The notes under the pieces were generated by a model. That model was not told the origin of the DNA and searched no databases. It saw only the letters and a list, made by a program, of their open reading frames with translations. 64,000 nt of DNA, from positions 7,998,001 to 8,062,000 of the forward strand of contig NC_061475.1 in NCBI RefSeq assembly GCF_022581195.2. Direction: 5' to 3'. Below are positions 57,931-64,000 of this stretch, one piece after another. Positions within the stretch are counted from its first letter, which is position 1. The number at the start of each line of letters is the position of its first letter. The translations under genes were made by a program, and so were the position numbers. Source of the DNA: Helicoverpa zea. Its lineage: Eukaryota; Arthropoda; Insecta; Lepidoptera; Noctuidae.

Positions 57931-58403
57931 GGCTAATGCAATAATAAATCATTTTCAGTATAATACATCCTAATCAGAACCGCATAATAATATGAAATAT
58001 TATCTAAATCAAGATAGTACCTAACAGCTCATTGGAAATGCGGTTAAATCCAGCCTTGTATTGTTAAACTCTAATTAAAGTTAACTGAACATTCAAGTTT
58101 GGGAGTGGACTAATGGTTATCTTAGTTATCGAGATTTTGCTGAGGAAGTTAAAATTAAGACAGCTTTAAGGGGATAAAACGAAAACAGATCTTATTTAAA
58201 AAGTGTACTTGGAAATCTAAACAATGTTGAAAATCAAAGTAATTTGAAATGTCAGATTTGTTGTAGAAATCAGTTAGAAAATTACTATGTATTAATAAAA
58301 AAATGTAATGGTTCTTCGTATGTAGGTATTTCGTCTGTCACATAATTTATTGTTTATGTGTCTTCTTGCTGGCAGTGGAGTTCATAAATTTTTGTGGAAT
58401 ATC
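57931..58403. other. No gene recognised
   Basis: AT-rich. Confidence 0.35.
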
Positions 58404-58822
58404 TCACCTACAGCCTTTTTAGACGGCCGATAGTTTGATTGGACACTTGATAAGTATGGAAGTGAATGGTAGTATGCACATAACAACGATCAGGTATTTC
58501 GTCGTATCAGACAGACAAAAAAACTTTGATTGGAATCAAGATTTTCTTTAAAAAAAAATCAACCATCAGATCAATTGTCAGCCCCCAGCGGGGCCCAGCA
58601 GGGCCAAGGCCTGCCGGGGCTGCGGGTTGTTCGAAAGAGATACCGCGGCCCTGGTACATAAAAGGCCTATGACGGAACACGACGATTTTAGTCAGTAAGA
58701 GTCTGACACTCCCTCACCGCTGCTAACCCACAGCGGGAGGGGTCATTTGATGATTTTACGTCGCTAAAAAAAAAAAAAAAAAAAGATCAATTGTCAGCCG
58801 ACTATTTAGTCTGAGGTTAGCG
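58404..58822. mobile_element. Foldback element M, copy 2
   Basis: The left end has cctttttagacggccgatag and the right end in complement has actaaatagtcggctgacaa, a diverged form of the ends at 32166. The interior (gtatttcgtcgtatcagac, gattggaatcaagattttct) also matches copy 1 and 3 words. It holds a LINE-3 tail near the right end. Confidence 0.6.
58568..58799 (+). mobile_element. LINE-3 200-bp 3' end with 16-bp TSD
   Basis: agatcaattgtcagcc stands at 58568..58583 and 58784..58799. The insert 58584..58783 starts cccagcggggcccagcaggg and ends with poly-A. It appears identical to the 3' end of 52382..53061. Both are young. Confidence 0.88.
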
Positions 58823-59028
58823 GGTACGCTTACACTTCCCAAAACCCAGTTAACAAACACGACCAGTTACGATGATTATCGGCCAAACACACCAAACCCC
58901 CGGTAGATAGTTACGCCATGAATCAAAACCCAAAATTATGCAATTACGGGGCGTTATCAAAATCTAGATTATTCTAGTTCAGTGATCCGTGACGGCTATC
59001 CGGATTCCGGTGACATTCAAACAATAGT

Positions 59029-59065
59029 ACCGGTTATAACCGGGTACAACCGGTTGGAACCGGTT
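59029..59065. promoter_or_regulatory. Cluster of AACCGGTT-type words
   Basis: accggtt at about 59029, and aaccggtt at 59048..59055 and 59058..59065, are close to the Grainyhead factor consensus. Three in 40 bp is unusual. I cannot link them to a gene. Confidence 0.25.
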
Positions 59066-59267
59066 ATAACTGGATTTAACTGTATATATTCGGATGAAAT
59101 TAAAGGATTTAATTTGTAGTTTGTTATCGGAATTCGGCTATTAATCATGTAGTTGGAATAATAACAATAAATAAATATTGATTAATTGTTTTGTTGAATG
59201 TTATGAATTGGTTTGTACATTGTTTTATTGTTAAAAGGATGCGTTGGAGTGAAAATTTTTTGGGGAT

Positions 59268-59448
59268 ACTAGCTTTAGCCAGTGGATACACCCGCGTTCC
59301 GTGGGAACTACTTCACACACCAGGATTAATAGTATCCTGGTCCAATGAATGGGCTGACAGACACTGAAAGAATTTTTGAATTTTAACCAGGAGGTACTTA
59401 GTATTTCTAGTAATTAACGCAAACAAACAAACTCTCCAGCTTTATAAA
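59268..59448 (-). repeat. Family C repeat, minus copy
   Basis: Minus strand reads ttataaagctggagagtttg, gttaattactagaaatacta and ttcagtgtctgtcagcccat and ends acgcgggtgtatccactggc. It is a diverged but nearly full copy. Confidence 0.6.
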
Positions 59449-60144
59449 AAAGAAAAAAAACTTTTAAACATAGACATTCAAAACATTTTTCTAATCCATC
59501 TATATTTTGAGAACATCAAAAAATCTTACAGGGCGATATCGATTCATAAATTTTAATGATCTACAAAATCCCTTAAATAAATCCTAATCTGATCTAATCC
59601 TAAGCAAACAAAATGATTTAATACTTAAATATCAAGAACGTCTATCGTTCGTTTCAAATATTTGGCGATCAAAGAGTGGTCTTTGAACCATGGAGTAACA
59701 AAAGATGCGCGGAGAAGCCATAATGCAGTTAAGATATTCTTCTAGGTCATATTCACACCGTGGGCATGACCAAAACGATCACCTAAGAGTGAAATAACGA
59801 AGCATTCGGATTATTTGAGACATATGTCAACAATTTTTGGTGTTACAAAAATGGTCGGATCCAAAGAGGGCTTGAACAGTAACGTTCCTGGTCCCCCGCT
59901 TGTAGCGCGCTACTTTCTTAGGAGATTTTTCGTTATGGCGTCTCCGCTAGTCATTTCGTTCTCCATGTATTTGGACACACAATAGCAGATTAAGCGTAGC
60001 GAAAATATCTTCAGGAATTCGGCGAATTTGTTCAAACAAAGCTATGATCCTTTAAGAAGAGATGGCCTCTAAGATAGCGATAGATTTGAAGAAGAGAATG
60101 GTGTTATTTTGGGTCATTTTGAGTGTCAAGTGGTAGATACATAA
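59449..60144. other. No gene recognised; repeat-like segment
   Basis: At 59870..59960 the text cgcttgtagcgcgctacttt and cttaggagatttttcgttat looks repeat-derived by composition, but there is no second copy in the window. Confidence 0.3.
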
Positions 60145-60245
60145 TCATCCTGGTGGCCTGGTGATCAAAGGATTGTGTGCCTGTCAAGTGCAAGTGTCTT
60201 GGTTTTTATTTCAGGTCTGGCATGGACTTTCTAAGTACCTAATCT
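60145..60245 (+). mobile_element. Degenerate tRNA-like SINE head
   Basis: The words tggtggcctggtgatcaaag and ttttatttcaggtctggcat lie in the positions of box A and box B of SINE-A. The copy is decayed. Confidence 0.4.
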
Positions 60246-61215
60246 AAGACTTCAATGGCTGAGCCAAGATGAAGAAAACACCACATTTGGAGCCGCACAA
60301 ATATTTTCTGAAACTTTTACTAGGTAGCTATATTTTTACTGCTGAACTTGACGAAGAACCTACTTCAGATGTCTGAGATGGTTTTTCTTGCAATGTAGAG
60401 TAAGATTGTTTTGCCAAAGCTAAAGTTGATATGCAATATTTATTGTAGGCCACTATTTCTCTGTGTATGTATAGGTACCAGCCTTTTCTTGAGATAAGAT
60501 AAAGCAGCATATGTATGTCCTTTTTCAGACTCTAGAATATATGTGTACCTTTAATTTAAATGATTTCAGTAGTCTTTATCGTGGAAGTGCGAAGAGATGG
60601 AAGTATAATACTAATACGATTTGACTTTTTAAAAGCCACATAATCAAATTAAAGGCCACATCCCAGCCTTCATGGGCAGACATTTCACACACAATGTTCC
60701 GAAGTCCAATTTGACGCTTCAACGGAGCAAGAGTGTCCGTCTTATATTGTTTTGGTCCTACCCTACGGACCCTGCAAATTGGTGGTCGGATATCCGACAT
60801 CTTGGATTTCCGAACAAAGATATAGATGTTTAATTTGAACTTTATTTGTTTTAGGTAGGTATATGCCATGCATGCCCAAAGGGCTGGTCTATTACTTTAG
60901 CCAAAGAATTTGTAGTGCCATCCAACGTGGCAACGTGGCAATGCAGCCAGACTCTTGGGCAATCCCCCAATATTTATTCAAATGAAAACTAATTTACAAG
61001 AAAAACATCAGACGCACATGCATCATGCTTTAATATTGTTCACGACTTCATGATCATATTTTGTCAAAGCCGATTTCAATCTCCTTCTATCTCTAATTTC
61101 ATAAAAATTGAGCTGCTTTGCAGTCTTCTGAAACTGTTTTGTAGACACGCATATTACTGCTTTAGCCTTATTTAACCCAACAACAACCTCGCGTATTTCT
61201 TCAACAAAAGCCCAC
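60246..61215. other. No supported gene; an open segment at 60576-60869
   Basis: The minus-strand frame 60576..60869 (97 codons) contains VRRVGPKQYKTDTLAPLK, which looks more protein-like than most short frames, yet the plus strand is also open over much of the same span and I recognise no family. It could be a fragment of a decayed gene or repeat. Nothing else is supported here. Confidence 0.25.
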
Positions 61216-61446
61216 TATAGTTCGGCCATTCAGAGAATGCGTTCCTGACACGTCGCGATTGAACTGACGACGTAACTTTGCAATGGCGTTGCAGTTACGA
61301 TAAAAATATTTTTGCTGGTTGTTTACCGTTTTAACAATTGAGGAGCATTAAAACAACATTATTATATCAATAATCAATGAATGTAGTTACGTCGTCAGTT
61401 CAATCGCGACGTGTCAGGAACGCATTCTCTGAATGGCCGAACTATA
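61216..61446. mobile_element. 231-bp MITE, copy 2
   Basis: As far as I can compare base by base, identical to 49283..49513, including the 62-bp inverted ends and the middle (atttttgctggttgtttacc). It inserted next to the left end of foldback element M, copy 3. Confidence 0.9.
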
Positions 61447-61686
61447 ATAGAGCACACTACAGACTAAACAGTCGGCCGACAGTTGACCCGATGGTTGCCA
61501 ACTTTTGAAAAGAAAATCTTGTTTCCAATCAAAGGTTGGCTGTTACCGGCTAAATACCGGAACTTTGTAATAATGTCGGGACACCTTTTCACACACGGTC
61601 GGTTAGCCCCATGGTAAGTTATTAATTAACTTGTGTTATGGGTGCTAACACAACTGATACACTACATACTGCTACATATATACATA

Positions 61687-61842
61687 TAGCTACATATATA
61701 CATATTTATGAATACATATTGTAACACCCAGACCACGGCTAACAAGCATGCTCATCACACAAATGTCGACCGAGCCAGGAATCGAACCCGGGACCTCAGC
61801 TTCGGCAGTCCGGCATGGTGACCATTGCGCCATCGAGGTAAT
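61687..61842 (-). mobile_element. SINE-F, tRNA-like head, minus
   Basis: Minus strand reads tggcgcaatggtcaccatgc (box-A-like), gtcccgggttcgattcctgg (box B) and tctgggtgttacaatatgta with an AT-rich end. The head is fairly intact, but the body shows it is a SINE, not a tRNA gene. Confidence 0.65.
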
Positions 61843-61870
61843 ATGCGTATAGCCTTTCATCTTCACACAC

Positions 61871-62011
61871 TTCATCATCCTCCGAGCCTTTTTCCCAATC
61901 ATGTTGGGGTCGGCTTCCAGTCTAACCGGATTCAGCTGAGTACCAGTGCTTTACAAGAAGCGACTGCCTATCTGACCTCCTCAACCCAGTTACTCGGGCA
62001 ACCCTTTGGTA
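61871..62011 (-). mobile_element. SINE-A fragment, minus
   Basis: Contains tttcccaatcatgttggggt, cggcttccagtctaaccgga and gacctcctcaacccagttac, the 3' half of SINE-A in minus orientation. Confidence 0.75.
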
Positions 62012-62066
62012 AGTAAAGTAAAAGCCCAATAAAACTATTAACCGACTAAAAGTCTGCAGTATACCC

Positions 62067-62479
62067 CTCTCAAAGCCCACAACTGGCCTTAAATCATTGT
62101 GTATAAACTAGACTAAGATATGTCCCAGTGCGCGGGATTTATTTCACACTGTAAAAAATGTGATCCCTTCGCGTCGCTAAAACAGTGATACAGTGAGAAG
62201 ATTTTATACTGTCCTTCGTTGTGTTGTTTTATAGCTTGGGTAGGCAGAGATTCAGCCTGTTTTGTTGGAGATCTAAATAGTGAAGTTACCAGGGTTTGCT
62301 GTAGATAAGAGTGATGTGTGGTGGGAAAAAATGATGGAAGGATTATGAAATATATATATATATATATATTGATATTAACATAAAAATAATATATCATCTG
62401 CTTTGCCTTATAATCGATTTCCCAAAAAGGAGGTTCTCAATTTTACAGATTATTATTTACTACAATTTACAGATTTTTT
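62067..62479. other. No gene recognised; (TA)n run
   Basis: A (TA) microsatellite of about 19 bp lies at 62351..62369. The 94-codon minus frame 62113..62397 runs over it and has no motif. Confidence 0.4.
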
Positions 62480-62545
62480 TTTTGCCACCAAGTCGGCTTT
62501 CAAACTAACCACATGCAGCTGAGTACCTTCTCGGAGTAACTGCTT
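62480..62545 (-). mobile_element. SINE-A fragment, minus
   Basis: The words caagtcggctttcaaactaa and catgcagctgagtacctt match the SINE-A body in minus orientation. Confidence 0.45.
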
Positions 62546-62944
62546 ATCACACCTGCTACCTGTATAGGCTGTTACCTCTGACGTTTGATACTCAGGTAAA
62601 GTGTTACCAAATAATGTAATTTGAATATCCCACTGCCAGTCGTCGCACTCACCTTAAGTAGAGCACCTTTCCTTCCGTAACGTTTAAGTGCAAGTCTAAA
62701 GTAATAGGAGGTGCAACTGCTCGAATCTAGAGGTAAATTCCAGACTGCAAGACTAAGACTTTGTGGTCAGCAGAAGCTCTTGTCTCTTGAGGTGACTAAT
62801 TAGACAAACGGGGTAGTAATTAAAGGGTAGGTATTGTTGAGTTTCAAATGCTTTGAGACAGGATTCGGTTTTCTAAGTAATGACGACTGCTCCGCAATTA
62901 GATGGTTTCAAGAATTTTGGAGTGGGGCTGGTTCCATGATAGTG
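62546..62944. other. No gene recognised
   Basis: AT-rich with nothing supported. Confidence 0.35.
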
Positions 62945-63085
62945 TAGATGATAGTGGCCCAGCCTGCCACGCTGAAGGTTGTGGGTTCGATTCCCGCAAT
63001 CAAATATTTTGTGTGGATTTACATGGGTATCTGGTTAAGACTGGGTGTCTGTGTTATATACGTTGAACGTATGTATTAAAACAAA
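62945..63085 (+). mobile_element. SINE-F, plus copy
   Basis: The head has a box-A-like agtggcccagcctgccacgc and box B ggttgtgggttcgattcccg. The body has tgtgtggatttacatgggta and ttaagactgggtgtctgtgt, as in the minus copy at 61687. The first part of the head is decayed. Confidence 0.6.
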
Positions 63086-63639
63086 AATATGTAAGTATCT
63101 ACGTATGTTTATCAATAGTCTTTTACTCACTGTAAAAGTTGGTTTAGGGCGAGATAAAGTTGTGTGATTGAAAAACTCAAAAAAGTTACAAAATCTTTTA
63201 AAACTGCTACAAACGATTTAAAGAACAAAATGTCGTGTTTTCCTCTTACTTAGAAAAATAAAGAAAAACCCGTTTGTTTCCGTAATCCTCAAAAGATACC
63301 ACTTTGGTCTAAAATTCTACAAGGAAACACAGATAAAAGTTCTACCCGACACTGAACGAGCAAGTGTTAAAATGAGAAATAGGGTACTATTCACACATCA
63401 AGTCATCCATGAAAAACTTAGAGAATTTAACTAACTGGAGACGCTATTGCCTTCGCTTCTGCCAAAGGTACTAGACAACAAGACAAGGACGGGTCGTACA
63501 TAAGGGAGTATATTAGGGATTACATAAGAAAATACATACGGGAGATTCATATAGAGGTATATAGAAAGAGTACATAACAGGGAGCTTACAGGAGAGAACA
63601 TAAGGCAATAACAGGGGATAACATTAGAAAGAAGGTGTA
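63086..63639. other. No gene recognised
   Basis: AT-rich with repeats of acataag/agg words at 63490..63640 but no clear element. Confidence 0.35.
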
Positions 63640-64000
63640 TAGGTAGAGTGACTGCCTCGTTGGTCTAGTGGTCGCAAGCGCGGCTGCTGTGCTCGAGGTC
63701 TCGGGTTCGATTCCCGGGTCGGACCGAAATCGCTTTGTGGGTTTTCTTAAACTTTCACAAAGCAGCCCGTAGTCTGGAAGTTGGTGATTGATTCACCCGT
63801 GCGTCGGAGAGCACGTTAATGTAGGTCCTGCGCCTGATCTCTTTCCGGTCGTGTCGGTTTGCCGTCCCATCGGGTTATGAGAGTGAAGGAATAGGGAGTG
63901 CACCTGTGTCTGCGCAAATGCTCGTGCAGTATAATATATCCTGCGCAGCTGGCTGATCCCCTTAAATGAGAACAGCCGCCGTGGCCGAAATCGGCCGTGG
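63640..64000 (+). mobile_element. SINE-B, running off the window end
   Basis: The best copy of SINE-B: head ctcgttggtctagtggtcgc and box B tctcgggttcgattcccggg, then ttgtgggttttcttaaactt, gcagcccgtagtctggaagt, gtgcacctgtgtctgcgcaa and gatccccttaaatgagaac. The window ends within or just after the tail. The head resembles a tRNA but is followed by the SINE body. Confidence 0.8.

Larger units (their letters stand above)
61449..62066. mobile_element. Foldback element M, copy 3, with nested SINEs
   Basis: The left end has cacactacagactaaacagt with cggccgacag, and the right end in complement has tactgcagacttttagtcgg. The interior word tcttgtttccaatcaaaggt fits copy 2. Nested inside are a tRNA-headed SINE at 61687..61842 and a SINE-A fragment at 61871..62011. 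Confidence 0.5.

Noticed and set aside
61780..61842. Minus-strand tRNA gene
   Set aside because: The box B is good, but the following body matches a second SINE-F copy at 62945, so it is a SINE head.
62113..62397. Minus-strand coding frame
   Set aside because: It runs over a (TA)n microsatellite and has no motif.
63650..63730. tRNA gene from the A- and B-box-like words
   Set aside because: The tRNA-like part runs straight into the SINE-B body, which recurs at 41130 and 2885. It is a SINE head.

Overview
The window looks like AT-rich nuclear DNA of a moth or butterfly. The evidence is tRNA-headed SINEs ending in (GAT)n, an RTE-type LINE of a kind common in Lepidoptera, many foldback elements (MITEs) and an insect GMC oxidoreductase gene. 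A noctuid-like moth is plausible, but I cannot prove a species or family from this sequence alone. I see no rRNA, true tRNA, CRISPR or prokaryotic features.

One conventional host gene is clear. It is a three-exon GMC (glucose-methanol-choline) oxidoreductase on the + strand, ATG at 41870 and stop at 44811, predicted at 572 residues. Both introns have GT-AG ends. Intron 2 carries a 5'-truncated RTE insertion flanked by a perfect 10-bp target-site duplication (TSD). The FAD-binding Rossmann motif and both GMC signature regions are present, but the two C-terminal catalytic positions appear to be changed.

The other long reading frame belongs to a complete RTE-type non-LTR retrotransposon at 25220..28387 on the - strand, with an intact 986-residue endonuclease/reverse transcriptase ORF and a perfect 15-bp TSD. 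Shorter 3' ends of the same element lie at 33608, 42768 and 51409. A second RTE-like LINE is seen only as 3' ends (about 1600 and 16975). A third, GC-rich LINE with a C-terminal CCHC motif and poly-A tail has its longest copy at 52382..53062 and several short 3' ends elsewhere.

About 0-25 kb is mostly intronic or intergenic-looking sequence with scattered old SINEs, foldback elements and LINE tails. About 25-28.4 kb is the RTE element, followed by a cluster of CRE-like TGACGTCA sites. About 28.4-41.6 kb is repeat-rich with nested insertions. About 41.6-44.8 kb is the GMC gene. About 44.8-64 kb is dense in repeats and includes two apparently identical 231-bp MITEs, two recent copies of the GC-rich LINE tail, and a nested pile at 61.2-62.1 kb. 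The 3' tails of two SINE families resemble those of the two RTE-type LINEs, which suggests the LINE machinery mobilises them. Weak candidate first exons or promoters (about 9.2 kb and 17.9 kb) are flagged as speculative. Family names SINE-A, SINE-B and so on are labels made here, not database names.
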